Source: Nemertoderma westbladi
Taxonomy: Eukaryota; Xenacoelomorpha; Nemertodermatida; Nemertodermatidae
Direction: 5' to 3'
Length of the DNA stretch: 64,000 bases
NCBI GenBank assembly: GCA_032718475.1
Contig: JAUCBJ010009092.1
Coordinates: forward strand, 184,337-248,336
Positions 50,201-63,167 of the stretch are shown in pieces (the first letter of the stretch is position 1; every line of letters starts with the position of its first letter). The notes beneath the pieces were generated by a model. The model saw nothing but the letters and a program-made list of their open reading frames with translations. It did not search any database and was not told the origin of the DNA. Both the position numbers and the translations under genes were made by a program.

Positions 50201-51045
50201 TAATTGGGTTTATTTGTTAACAGACTGAACACATAGTGGCACTGGTAACAAAAAGGTTAATTGGGTTTATTTGTTAACAGGCTAAACACATAGTGGCACT
50301 GGTAACAAAAAGGTTAATTGGGTTTATTTGTTAACAGACTGAACACAGTGGCACTAGTAACAAAAAGGTTACTTGGGTTTATTTGTTAACAGACTGAACA
50401 CATAGTGGCACTGGTAACAAAAAGGTTAATTGAGTTTATTTGTTAACAGACTGAACACAGTGGCACTAGTAACAAAAAGGTTAATTGGGTTTATTTGTTA
50501 ACAGACTGAACACAGTGGCACTGGTAACAAAAAGGTTACTTGGGTTTATTTGTTAACAGACTGAACATAGTGGCACTGGTAACAAAAAGGTTAATTGGGT
50601 TTATTTGTTAACAGACTGAACACAGTGGCACTAGTAACAAAAAGGTTACTTGGGTTTATTTGTTAACAGACTGAACACATAGTGGCACTGGTAACAAAAA
50701 GGTTAATTGAGTTTATTTGTTAACAGACTGAACACAGTGGCACTGGTAACAAAAAGGTTAATTGGGTTTATTTGTTAACAGACTGAACACAGTGGCACTA
50801 GTAACAAAAAGGTTACTTGGGTTTATTTGTTAACAGACTGAACACATAGTGGCACTGGTAACAAAAAGGTTAATTGAGTTTATTTGTTAACAGACTGAAC
50901 ACAGTGGCACTAGTAACAAAAAGGTTACTTGGGTTTATTTGTTAACAGACTGAACACATAGTGGCACTGGTAACAGAAAGGTTAAGTGAGTTTATTTGTT
51001 AACAGACTGAACACATAGTGGCACTGGTAACAGAAAGGTTAATTA
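47228..51045. repeat. 53/57-bp minisatellite in MIOX intron 1
   Basis: About 69 tandem units containing GTTAACAGACTGAACAC, TGGCACTGGTAAC and AAAAAGGTTAATTGGG. Units with CACATAGTGG are 57 bp; those with CACAGTGG lack four bases and are 53 bp. Variants such as CACTAGTAAC, GGTTACTTGG and GGTTAAGTGAG recur in blocks, which indicates higher-order duplication. The array ends at about 51045, 750 bp before exon 2. Confidence 0.95.
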
Positions 51046-51797
51046 AGTTTTCATTGCTGATGATATGAACAATACGTTGATTACTGAGTGGTATTTGCTA
51101 CTGGTATTAGCATATTAATTTGGTTCGGTTGTACTGAGTACAGACTCGAAATATAATTCAATTTCCTACAGCCTAATTATTCCTTCCTTACAGCTAAAAT
51201 CCACAGATAAATACACCTATGGAAGCTGGAAATGTAGCAGCACCTGGATACCAAGTGGACGATGGGGGATGGATTTGGATTTTCTTCGATTAGAGCGGAC
51301 GTTTTCAATTCATGAAACACACTAATTTATTATAACCTTTCATTATAATTGCTAATTGCCACAGCCAATATACCGCATTCACAGAACCTTCAATTACCAA
51401 TTAATTAATATAATCCAAATTAAATATAAAGGTAAGATTGTTAGCGCGATCCGCTTTGCTAAATCCTTATAAAGGGGTTCGTTGCTAAATCCTTATGAAG
51501 GGGTTCGTTGCTAAATCCTTATAAAGGGGTTCGTTGCTAAATCCTTATAAAGGGGTTCGTTTTCAATGATTTGGTTATATCAATTGGTTTTACTCGCATA
51601 TTGGGTATTATTGGTCGGATGCTAAATGTTCCGGGATTTTTATTCACTATTTAACATTAATATTAATTAAAACAGCGAAGTTTGTAAAATAATACTCTAT
51701 AATATTAATATTAATTAAATTTCTATGTAAATTTCAATTTAAATGTATAGCATGATCGATCACTAATTGTTATTACCATCTCTCTGTGCCGGTTTAG
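51046..51797. other. 3' part of MIOX intron 1
   Basis: AT-rich unique intronic DNA that includes the short 26-bp repeat at 51453-51558 and ends in a pyrimidine-containing acceptor, GGTTTAG, with the AG at 51796-51797. Confidence 0.5.
51453..51558. repeat. 26-bp repeat, four copies
   Basis: Four tandem copies containing TTGCTAAATCCTTATAAAGG and GGTTCG. Three are identical in the core and one has TATGAAGG. The copies lie within the MIOX intron 240 bp before exon 2. Confidence 0.9.
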
Positions 51798-52430
51798 GTT
51801 GTGGACGAATCCGACCCGGATGTCGCCATACCCAACATCTACCACGCCTTCCAGACGGCCGAGCGAATACGAGCCGCCCACCCGGACCTCGGATGGTTCC
51901 ACCTCGTGGGACTCATCCACGATCTCGGAAAGATCCTCGCGGTCTTCGGGGAGCCGCAATGGGCCGTGGTGGGCGACACTTACCCAGTGGGCTGTGCGCC
52001 GGCGCCCTCCGTAGTGTTCGGCAGGAGAAGTTTCATCGACTGTCCCGATATGCCGCAGTATTACCCCCTGAACGATTCCTCGCTAGAGGGCGAGCTCTTG
52101 GGGGTCTACTCGCCTCATTGCGGTTTGGATGACGTACTTATGTCCTACGGCCACGACGAGTATATGTACAACGTGTTGGTAGGCAACGGATGCACCCTGC
52201 CAGAGGAAGGACTGCGGATGGTCCGGTACCATTCGTTCTACCCGTGGCACACCGGTAAGGATTACAGTTACTTGACCAACGATAAAGACGATACCATGTT
52301 GCCATGGGTACAGGAGTTTAACCAATTCGACTTGTACTCTAAAGGGGACGATCTACCTGATATTGAGGAAGTTAAACCTTATTACGAAGAACTTATAAAC
52401 AGCTACTGTCCCGGAATACTGCGATTCTAG
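51798..52430 (+). CDS. MIOX: Inositol oxygenase, exon 2 (codons 91-300 and stop)
   Basis: This exon carries the whole catalytic HD-type core. In the joined protein the six diiron ligands of the mammalian enzyme are all present: His106 (HAFQTAE), His131 and Asp132 (GLIHDLGK), His209 (YGHDEYMY), His235 (RYHSFYPWH) and Asp268 (FNQFDLY). GEPQWAVVGDT and the C-terminal CPGILRF are also kept. Between Asp132 and His209 there are seven residues more than in human MIOX, around PQYYPLNDSSLEGELLG. The 5' edge is the acceptor TTTAG|GTTGTGGAC, phase 0. The exon is GC-richer than its surroundings and has no break, so the gene looks functional. One exon covers what is split by several introns in vertebrates. 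Confidence 0.96.
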   Translation, partial: VVDESDPDVAIPNIYHAFQTAERIRAAHPDLGWFHLVGLIHDLGKILAVFGEPQWAVVGDTYPVGCAPAPSVVFGRRSFIDCPDMPQYYPLNDSSLEGELLGVYSPHCGLDDVLMSYGHDEYMYNVLVGNGCTLPEEGLRMVRYHSFYPWHTGKDYSYLTNDKDDTMLPWVQEFNQFDLYSKGDDLPDIEEVKPYYEELINSYCPGILRF

Positions 52431-52609
52431 ATGATTTAACTTTTTTATTCCTATCTTTTTTATAATACTGCGCAGTACGCCCAAATACAGGGACAACATA
52501 GTCTTATGATTTTACAATCAATATATTATTTAAAGTATTTGGGTCGGGTTGTGTTTTACAGAACATCTATTTCTTATCCTACTTATTTATTTTAACCTGG
52601 TGCACAAAA

Positions 52610-52615
52610 AATAAA
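52610..52615 (+). terminator. Possible MIOX polyadenylation signal
   Basis: AATAAA 180 bp after the MIOX stop codon, inside AT-rich DNA and before the next minisatellite. The distance suits a short 3' UTR. Confidence 0.45.
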
Positions 52616-52789
52616 AACAGAAATTTACAAATACGTCCATCTGTCATATATATATAAAATATTATATTGTATTGTAGAAATACTTTTATATTTAATATCC
52701 ATGTACTGTATGAAAATGAATATTATAGGACAGATTCTATCAGACATTGTACATTTTAGTTTTGTATAATACATGATGTATGTATGTAA

Positions 52790-54112
52790 CTAAACCTACT
52801 GTACATGGACTGGACTTACAATATATGTACCTAAACCTACTGTACATGGACTGGACTTACAATATATGTACCTACCTAAACCTACTGTACATGGACTGGA
52901 CTTACAATATATGTACCTAAACCTACTGTACATGGACTGGACTTACAATATATATATCTAAACCTACTGTACATGGACTGGACTTACAATATATGTACCT
53001 ACCTAAACCTACTGTACATGGACTGGACTTACAATATATGTACCTAAACCTACTGTATATGGACTGGATTTACAATATATGTACCTAAACCTACTGTACA
53101 TGGACTGGACTTACAATATATGTACCTAAACCTACTGTACATGGAATGGACTTACAATATATGTACCTAAACCTACTGTACATGGACTGGACTTACAATA
53201 TATATATCTAAACCTACTGTACATGGACTGGACTTACAATATATGTACCTACCTAAACCTACTGTACATGGACTGGACTTACAATATATGTACCTAAACC
53301 TACTGTACATGGACTGGACTTACAATATATGTACCTAAACCTACTGTACATGGACTGGACTTACAATATATGTACCTAAACCTACTGTACATGGAATGGA
53401 CTTACAATATATGTACCTAAACCTACTGTACATGGACTGGACTTACAATATATATATCTAAACCTACTGTACATGGACTGGACTTACAATATATGTACCT
53501 AAACCTACTGTACATGGACTGGACTTACAATATATGTACCTAAACCTACTGTACATGGAATGGACTTACAATATATGTACCTAAACCTACTGTACATGGA
53601 CTGGACTTACAATATATGTACATAAACCTACTGTACATGGACTGGACTTACAATATATGTACCTAAACCTACTGTACATGGACTGGACTTACAATATATG
53701 TACCTAAACCTACTGTACATGGACTGGACTTACAATATATGTACCTAAACCTACTGTACATGGAATGGACTTACAATATATGTACCTAAACCTACTGTAC
53801 ATGGACTGGACTTACAATATATATATCTAAACCTACTGTACATGGACTGGACTTACAATTTATGTACCTAAACCTACTGTATATGGACTGGACTTACAAT
53901 TTATGTACCTAAACCTACTGTACATGGACTAGACTTACAATATATGTACCTAAACCTACTGTACATGGACTGGACTTACAATTTATGTACCTAAACCTAC
54001 TGTATATGGACTGGACTTACAATATATGTACCTAAACCTACTGTACATGGACTGGACTTACAATATATATACCTAAACCTACTGTACATGGACTGGACTT
54101 ACAATATATATA
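52790..54112. repeat. 41-bp minisatellite downstream of MIOX
   Basis: About 32 units containing CCTAAACCTACTGTACATGG and ACTGGACTTACAATATATGT. Some units carry an extra CCTA (45 bp), and others have TATATATCTA in place of TATATGTACCTA. Runs of the same variants recur, for example the ATGGAATGG form. Confidence 0.95.
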
Positions 54113-54239
54113 TACAATATCCAATTCAGTAGGTTCGTGGCAAAATGCAGTGGCTTCGATTAGGGGAAATAAGTTTTAGAACCAAATATTTTTAGTCCTT
54201 CTTAACCTGATTAACGTATATCATTGCGTATCGTGCGAA

Positions 54240-54641
54240 ATGCATTATATCGTTTTTATCGTTAAACAAATAGAAATCGAACTCCATTGCTTTAAATATA
54301 TATTTAATAGAATATATTTCACTGAGTATCTCGTTGAAGACTTCTTCGAGAAACACCCCTTAATGTTTAACTCAGAAGAGATTAACGCTTACAAGGAACA
54401 TAGATCTGAACGAATTTTACCAACCAGGGATATGAACTTGGTCCTGCGTTCACAAGTTCTTCTTGGAAAGGTACGAGGCAGCTGAACAAGCATGTTGTGT
54501 GTGACCCGCACAACGGCGCACGGTTGTCTTCATCGTCTGTGCACCAATAAAGTCCCTTATCACGAACGCTCTAATCTGTGTTTTTGTCAATTCTGTGGGT
54601 CTAACGCAGAAAACCTTTATCATATATTATCTTGTCCAACT
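54240..54641 (+). pseudogene. Coding-like segment with a CCHC finger feeding into the 45-bp array
   Basis: One frame runs from 54240 through a single TGA (54483-54485) into the array. The first part includes EYLVEDFFEKHPLMFN and LRSQVLLGK and ends at a good donor-like site (GGAAAG|GTACGAG, after 54470), so it could instead be an exon of an unrecognised gene. The second part has RTTAHGCLHRLC and a C-x2-C-x8-H-x3-C finger, CQFCGSNAENLYHILSCP. Such fingers are common near the C-termini of retroelement polyproteins. I do not recognise the first part. A retroelement remnant is the better guess for the second part. Confidence 0.35.
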
Positions 54642-57600
54642 TGCCCTCGACTGTCTATACTTCCTCCACTAGAGAATCATCCCCACCGCCCTCGACTGTC
54701 TATACTTCCTCCACTAGAGAATAATCCCCACCGCCCTCGACTGTCTATACTTCCTCCACTAGAGAATAATCCCCACCGCCCTCGACTGTCTATACTTCCT
54801 CCACTAGAGAATAATCCCCACCGCCCTCGACTGTCTATACTTCCTCCACTAGAGAATAATCCCCACCGCCCTCGACTGTCTATACTTCCTCCACTAGAGA
54901 ATAATCCCCACCGCCCTCGACTGTCTATACTTCCTCCACTAGAGAATAATCCCCACCGCCCTCGACTGTCTATACTTCCTCCACTAGAGAATAATCCCCA
55001 CCGCCCTCGACTGTCTATACTTCCTCCACTAGAGAATAATCCCCACCGCCCTCGACTGTCTATACTTCCTCCACTAGAGAATCATCCCCACCGCCCTCGA
55101 CTGTCTATACTTCCTCCACTAGAGAATAATCCCCACCGCCCTCGACTGTCTATACTTCCTCCACTAGAGAATAATCCCCACCACCCTCGACTGTCTATAC
55201 TTCCTCCACTAGAGAATAATCCCCACCGCCCTCGACTGTCTATACTTCCTCCACTAGAGAATAATCCCCACCGCCCTCGACTGTCTATACTTCCTCCACT
55301 AGAGAATAATCCCCACCGCCCTCGACTGTCTATACTTCCTCCACTAGAGAATAATCCCCACCGCCCTCGACTGTCTATACTTCCTCCACTAGAGAATAAT
55401 CCCCACCGCCCTCGACTGTCTATACTTCCTCCACTAGAGAATAATCCCCACCGCCCTCGACTGTCTATACTTCCTCCACTAGAGAATAATCCCCACCGCC
55501 CTCGACTGTCTATACTTCCTCCACTAGAGAATAATCCCCACCGCCCTCGACTGTCTATACTTCCTCCACTAGAGAATAATCCCCACCGCCCTCGACTGTC
55601 TATACTTCTTCCACTAGAGAATAATCCCCACCGCCCTCGACTGTCTATACTTCCTCCACTAGAGAATAATCCCCACCGCCCTCGACTGTCTATACTTCCT
55701 CCACTAGAGAATAATCCCCACCGCCCTCGACTGTCTATACTTCCTCCACTAGAGAATAATCCCCACCGCCCTCGACTGTCTATACTTCCTCCACTAGACA
55801 ATAATCCCGACCGCGCCCTCGACTGTCTATAATTCCTCCACTAGAGAATAATCCCCACCGCCCTCGACTGTCTATACTTCCTCCACTAGAGAATAATCCC
55901 CACCGCCCTCGACTGTCTATACTTCCTCCACTAGAGAATAATCCCCACCGCCCTCGACTGTCTATACTTCCTCCACTAGAGAATAATCCCCACCGTCCTC
56001 GACTGTCTATACTTCCTCCACTAGAGAATCATCCCCACCGCCCTCGACTGTCTATACTTCCTCCACTAGAGAATAATCCCCACCGCCCTCGACTGTCTAT
56101 ACTTCCTCCACTAGAGAATAATCCCCACCGCCCTCGACTGTCTATACTTCCTCCACTAGAGAATAATCCCCACCGCCCTCGACTGTCTATACTTCCTCCA
56201 CTAGAGAATAATCCCCACCGCCCTCGACTGTCTATACTTCCTCCACTAGAGAATAATCCCCACCGCCCTCGACTGTCTATACTTCCTCCACTAGAGAATA
56301 ATCCCCACCGCCCTCGACTGTCTATACTTCCTCCACTAGAGAATAATCCCCACCGCCCTCGACTGTCTATACTTCCTCCACTAGAGAATAATCCCCACCG
56401 CCCTCGACTGTCTATACTTCTTCCACTAGAGAATAATCTCCAACGCCCTCGACTGTCTATACTTCCTCCACTAGAGAATAATCCCCAACGCCCTCGACTG
56501 TCTATACTTCCTCCACTAGAGAATAATCCCCACCACCCTCGACTGTCTATACTTCCTCCACTAGAGAATAATCCCCAACGCCCTCGACTGTCTATACTTC
56601 CTCCACTAGAGAATAATCCCCACCACCCTCGACTGTCTATACTTCCTCTACTAGAGAATAATCCCCACCGCCCTCGACTGTCTATACTTCCTCCACTAGA
56701 GAATAATCCCCACCGCCCTCGACTGTCTATACTTCCTCCACTAGAGAATAATCCCCACCTCCCTCGACTGTCTATACTTCCTCCACTAGAGAATAATCCC
56801 CACCGCCCTCGACTGTCTATACTTCCTCCACTAGACAATAATCCCGACCGCGCCCTCGACTGTCTATAATTCCTCCACTAGAGAATAATCCCCACCGCCC
56901 TCGACTGTCTATACGTCCTCCACTAGAGAATAATCCCCACCGCCCTCGACTGTCTATACTTCCTCCACTAGAGAATAATCCCCACCGCCCTCGACTGTCT
57001 ATACTTCCTCCACTAGAGAATAATCCCCAACGTCCTCGACTGTCTATACTTCCTCCACTAGAGAATCATCCCCACCGCCCTCGACTGTCTATACTTCCTC
57101 CACTAGAGAATAATCCCCACCGCCCTCGACTGTCTATACTTCCTCCACTAGAGAATAATCCCCACCGCCCTCGACTGTCTATACTTCCTCCACTAGAGAA
57201 TAATCCCCACCGCCCTCGACTGTCTATACTTCCTCCACTAGAGAATAATCCCCACCGCTCTCGACTGTCTATACTTCCTCCACTAGAGAATAATCCCCAC
57301 CGCCCTCGACTGTCTATACTTCCTCCACTAGAGAATAATCCCCACCGCTCTCGACTGTCTATACTTCCTCCACTAGAGAATAATCCCCACCGCCCTCGAC
57401 TGTCTATACTTCCTCCACTAGAGAATAATCCCCACCGCCCTCGACTGTCTATACTTCCTCCACTAGACAATAATCCCGACCGCGCCCTCGACTGTCTATA
57501 ATTCCTCCACTAGAGAATAATCCCCACCGCCCTCGACTGTCTATACTTCCTCCACTAGAGAATAATCCCCACCGTCCTCGACTGTCTATACTTCCTCCAC

Positions 57601-58021
57601 TGGAGAATCATCCCCACCGCCCTCGACTGTCTATACTTCCTCCACTAGAGAATAATCCCCACCGCCCTCGACTGTCTATACTTCCTCCACTAGAGAATAA
57701 TCCCCACCGCCCTCGACTGTCTATACTTCTTCCACTAGAGAATAATCTCCAACGCCCTCGACTGTCTATACTTCCTCCACTAGAGAATAATCCCCAACGC
57801 CCTCGACTGTCTATACTTCCTCCACTAGAGAATAATCCCCACCACCCTCGACTGTCTATACTTCCTCCACTAGAGAATAATCCCCACCGCCCTCGACTGT
57901 CTATACTTCCTCCACTAGAGAATAATCCCCACCGCCCTCGACTGTCTATACTTCCTCCACTAGAGAATAATCCCCACCGCCCTCGACTGTCTATACTTCC
58001 TCCACTAGAGAATAATCCCCA
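54642..58021. repeat. 45-bp minisatellite
   Basis: About 75 units containing CCCTCGACTGTCTATACTTC, CTCCACTAGAG and AATAATCCCCACCG. 45 bp is 15 codons, and a plus frame reads RLSILPPLEN repeats for 25 units (to 55832) while minus frames are open too. A marked 47-bp variant (ACAATAATCCCGACCGCG) recurs at about 55794, 56831 and 57463, spacings of 1037 and 632 bp, which shows higher-order duplication. The array stops sharply at 58021. Confidence 0.95.
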
Positions 58022-58097
58022 TATCTTCTTCAAAAAATACAAAAATAGATTTGTAATATTTAAAGTTTCTTTCTTTTCTATTCGGATTATATTACAT

Positions 58098-58725
58098 ATG
58101 TTTTACATTATATTACATATGTTTTACATTATATTACATATGTTTTATATTATATTACATATTTTTTACATTATATTACATATGTTTTATAATATATTAC
58201 ATATGTTTTATATTATATTACATATGTTTTACATTATATTACATATGTTTTACATTATATTACATATGTTTTATATTATATTACATATGTTTTACATTAT
58301 ATTACATATGTTTTATAATATATTACATATGTTTTATATTATATTACATATGTTTTACATTATATTACATATGTTTTACATTATATTACATATGTTTTAT
58401 ATTATATTACATATGTTTTATATTATATTACATATGTTTTATATTATATTACATATGTTTTATATTATATTACATATGTTTTATATTATATTACATATGT
58501 TTTACATTATATTACATATGTTTTATATTATATTACATATGTTTTATATTATATTACATATGTTTTATATTATATTACATATGTTTTACATTATATTACA
58601 TATGTTTTACATTATATTACATATGTTTTATATTATATTACATATGTTTTATATTATATTACATATGTTTTATATTATATTACATATGTTTTATATTATA
58701 TAACAGAAGTTTTATATTGTATACA
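58098..58725. repeat. 21-bp AT-rich array
   Basis: About 29 units of 21 bp, including ATTATATTACATATGTTTTA with a C/T variant at one site. 21 bp equals seven codons, so the array yields a continuous MFYIILH frame that is an artefact of period length. The final units decay at 58690-58725. Confidence 0.93.
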
Positions 58726-59194
58726 ACAAGTGTTATATAACCCTAATAGAAAACAATGGCAACTGTCAATAAACAACGTTATAACAGCTATAATATCTGT
58801 TGTAACTCTTTGTTTATTTGCTGCTGTATTATTGGTTGTATTATTATCAAAATGTTTATCGAATTAAATTAAAGTAGCGTTGTAATAACTATTTATTAGA
58901 AGGGGAGGACCTATCATTTCGAAAACCTAAATCCAGACATTATTATGGATTTTGGTATTCAAATGAGAAGAAGATATTGGTTCAGTTATTTACTAAGAAA
59001 ATAGTAAAAATGCATCACATAAAATTATAATTCGGAACAATTTCTTATGAAACACCAAGATAAATATTATTAAACCCAAATACCGCCTCTACATCTTTAT
59101 TTTAATAGGAGAACTAATAATATAGATAACATGCAGACAAATAAGGAACGCAGATTGTATAGGACTCTCGGCCTCGGGCCCACAACTCCAACTC
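58726..59194. other. Unique AT-rich spacer between two arrays
   Basis: No gene, RNA or repeat recognised. Confidence 0.5.
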
Positions 59195-62100
59195 CAGTTA
59201 TACTGCGGTTGACCCTCAGTTATACTGTGGTTGACCCTCGTAGTTATACTGTGGTTGACCGTCAGTTATACTGTGGTTGACCGTCAGTTATAATGTGGTT
59301 GACCCGCAGTTATACTGTGGATGACATTCAGTTATACTGCGGTTGACCCGCAGTTATACTGTGGTTTTAACTCTCGCGGTTATACTGTGGTTGACACTCA
59401 GTTATACTGTGGTTAACCCTCACAGTTATACTGTCGTTGACCCTCGCAGTTATACTGTGGTTGACCCTCAGTTATATTGTGGTTGACCCTCAGTTATACT
59501 GTGGTTGACCCTCAGTTCTACTGTGGTTGACCCTCGCGGTTATACTGTGGTTGACCCTCAGTTAGACTGTGGTTGACCCTCAGTTATACTGTGGTTGACC
59601 GTCAGTTATACTGTGGTTGACCGTCAGTTATACTGTGGTTGACCGTCAGTTATACTGTGGTTGACCGTCAGTTATACTGTGGTTGACCGTCAGTTATACT
59701 GTGGTTGACCCTCAGTTATACTGTGGTTGACCCTCAGTTATACTGTGGTTGACCGTCAGTTATACTGTGGTTGACCCGCAGTTATACTGTGGTTAACCCT
59801 CACAGTTCTACTGTGGTTGACCCTCGTAGTTATACTGTGGATGACATTCAGTTATACTGTGGTTGACCCTCAGTTATACTGTGGTTGACCCTCAGTTATA
59901 CTGTGGTTGACCCGCAGTTATACTGTGGTTGACCCTCAGTTCTACTGTGGTTGACCCTCGTAGTTATACTGTGGTTGACTTTCAATTATACTGTGGTTGA
60001 CTCTCAGTTATACTGCGGTTGACCCTCAGTTCTACTGTGGTTGACCCTCACAGTTATACTGTCGTTGACCCTCGCAGTTATACTGTGGTTGACCCTCAGT
60101 TATATTGTGGTTGACCCTCAGTTATACTGTGGTTGACCCTCAGTTCTACTGTGGTTGACCCTCGTAGTTATACTGTGGTTGACATTCAGTTATAGACCCT
60201 CAGTTATACTGTGGTTGACCCTCACAGTTATACTGTCGTTGACCCTCGCAGTTATACTGTGGTTGACCCTCAGTTATATTGTGGTTGACCCTCAGTTATA
60301 CTGTGGTTGACCCTCAGTTCTACTGTGGTTGACCGTCGTAGTTATACTGTGGTTGACATTCAGTTATACTGTGGTTGACCCGCAGTTATACTGTGGATGA
60401 CCCTTTAGTTATACTGTGGTTGACCCGCAGTTATACTGTGGTTGACCCGCAGTTATACTGTGGATGACCCTCAGTTATACTGTGGTTGACCGTCGTAGTT
60501 ATACTGTGGTTGACATTCAGTTATACTGTGGTTGACTCTCAGTTATACTGTGGTTGACCCTCAGTTATACTGTGGTTGACCCTCGCAGTTATACTGTGGT
60601 TGACCCGCAGTTATACTGTGGTTGACCCTCAGTTATACTGTGGTTGACCCTCAGTTCTACTGTGGTTGACCCTCAGTTCTACTGAGGTTGACCCTCAGTT
60701 ATACTGTGGTTGACCCTCGTAGTTATACTGTGGATGACCCTCAGTTATACTGTGGTTGACCCGCAGTTATACTGTGGTTGACCCTCGCAGTTATACTGTG
60801 GTTGACCCTCAGTTATATTGTGGTTGACCGTCAGTTATACTGTGGTTGACCCGCAGTTATACTGTGGTTGACCCGCAGTTATACTGTGGTTGACCCTCGC
60901 AGTTATACTGTGGTTAACCCTCGCAGTTATACTGTGGTTGACCCTCGCAGTTATACTGTGGTTGACCCGCAGTTATACTGTGGTTGACCCGCAGTTATAC
61001 TGTGGTTGACCCTCGCAGTTATACTGTGGTTGACCCTCAGTTCTACTGTGGTTGACCCTCAGTTCTACTGTGGTTGACCCTCAGTTATACTGTGGTTGAC
61101 CCTCGCAGTTATACTGTGGTTGACCCTCAGTTCTACTGTGGTTGACCCTCAGTTATACTGTGGTTGACCCTCGCAGTTATACTGTGGTTGACCCTCAGTT
61201 CTACTGTGGTTGACCCTCAGTTATACTGTGGTTGACCCGCAGTTATACTGTGGTTGACCCGCAGTTATACTGTGGTTGACCCTCGCAGTTATACTGTGGT
61301 TGACCCGCAGTTATACTGTGGTTGACCTTTAGTTATACTGTGGTTGACAATCAGTTATACTGTGGTTGACCCGCAGTTATACTGTGGTTGACCCTCAGTT
61401 ATACTGTGGTTGACCCGCAGTTATACTGTGGTTGACCCGCAGTTATACTGTGGTTGACCCTCGCAGTTATACTGTGGTTGACCCTCAGTTCTACTGTGGT
61501 TGACCCTCAGTTATACTGTGGTTGACCCTCGCAGTTATACTGTGGTTGACCCTCAGTTCTACTGTGGTTGACCCTCAGTTATACTGTGGTTGACCCTCGC
61601 AGTTATACTGTGGTTGACCCTCAGTTCTACTGTGGTTGACCCTCAGTTATACTGTGGTTGACCCGCAGTTATACTGTGGTTGACCCGCAGTTATACTGTG
61701 GTTGACCCTCGCAGTTATACTGTGGTTGACCCGCAGTTATACTGTGGTTGACCCTCAGTTATACTGTGGTTGACCCGCAGTTATACTGTGGTTGACCCGC
61801 AGTTATACTGTGGTTGACCCTCAGTTATACTGTCGTTGACCCTCGCAGTTATACTGTGGTTGACCCTCAGTTCTACTGTGGTTGACCCTCAGTTATACTG
61901 TGGTTGACCCGCAGTTATACTGTGGTTGACCCGCAGTTATACTGTGGTTGACCCTCGCAGTTATACTGTGGTTGACCCGCAGTTATACTGTGGTTGACCC
62001 GCAGTTATACTGTGGTTGACCCTCGCAGTTATACTGTGGTTGACCCGCAGTTATACTGTGGTTGACCCTCGCAGTTATACTGTGGTTGACCCGCAGTTAT

Positions 62101-63167
62101 ACTGTGGTTGACCCTCAGTTATACTGTGGTTGACCCTCAGTTCTACTGTGGTTGACCCTCAGTTATACTGTGGTTGACCCGCAGTTATACTGTGGTTGAC
62201 CCTCAGTTATACTGTGGTTGACCCTCGCAGTTATACTGTGGTTGACCCTCAGTTCTACTGTGGTTGACCCTCAGTTATACTGTGGTTGACCCTCAGTTAT
62301 ACTGTGGTTGACCCGCAGTTATACTGTGGTTGACCCGCAGTTATACTGTGGTTGACCCTCGCAGTTATACTGTGGTTGACCCTCAGTTCTACTGTGGTTG
62401 ACCCTCAGTTCTACTGTGGTTGACCCTCAGTTATACTGTGGTTGACCCTCGCAGTTATACTGTGGTTGACCCTCAGTTATACTGTGGTTGACCCTCGCAG
62501 TTATACTGTGGTTGACCCTCAGTTCTACTGTGGTTGACCCTCAGTTATACTGTGGTTGACCCGCAGTTATACTGTGGTTGACCCGCAGTTATACTGTGGT
62601 TGACCCTCGCAGTTATACTGTGGTTGACCCGCAGTTATACTGTGGTTGACCTTTAGTTATACTGTGGTTGACCCTCAGTTATACTGTGGTTGACCCGCAG
62701 TTATACTGTGGTTGACCCTCAGTTATACTGTGGTTGACCCGCAGTTATACTGTGGTTGACCCGCAGTTATACTGTGGTTGACCCTCGCAGTTATACTGTG
62801 GTTGACCCTCAGTTCTACTGTGGTTGACCCTCAGTTATACTGTGGTTGACCCTCGCAGTTATACTGTGGTTGACCCTCAGTTCTACTGTGGTTGACCCTC
62901 AGTTATACTGTGGTTGACCCTCGCAGTTATACTGTGGTTGACCCTCAGTTCTACTGTGGTTGACCCTCAGTTATACTGTGGTTGACCCGCAGTTATACTG
63001 TGGTTGACCCGCAGTTATACTGTGGTTGACCCGCAGTTATACTGTGGTTGACCCTCAGTTATACTGTGGTTGACCCGCAGTTATACTGTGGTTAACCCTC
63101 ACAGTTATACTGTGGTTGACCCTCGCAGTTATACTGTGGTTGACCTTTAGTTATACTGTGGTTGATG
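59195..63167. repeat. 22/24-bp minisatellite
   Basis: About 178 units of CAGTTATACTGTGGTTGACC followed by CT, CG or CTCG. Units are 22 bp with CT or CG and 24 bp with CTCG. Variants include CAGTTCTACTG, TGGTTAACC and TGTCGTTG. Ordered sets of variants repeat many times between about 60900 and 63050, so the right part was built by duplicating multi-unit blocks, while the left part is more diverged. Confidence 0.95.

Noticed and set aside
54492-55832. 446-codon ORF as a real gene
   Set aside because: Nearly all of it is the 45-bp minisatellite. Only the first 50 codons look coding, and these are annotated separately as a possible remnant.
58098-58703. 201-codon MFYIILH-repeat protein
   Set aside because: The 21-bp period makes an open frame by arithmetic. 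The sequence is simple AT-rich repeat with no start context or domain.
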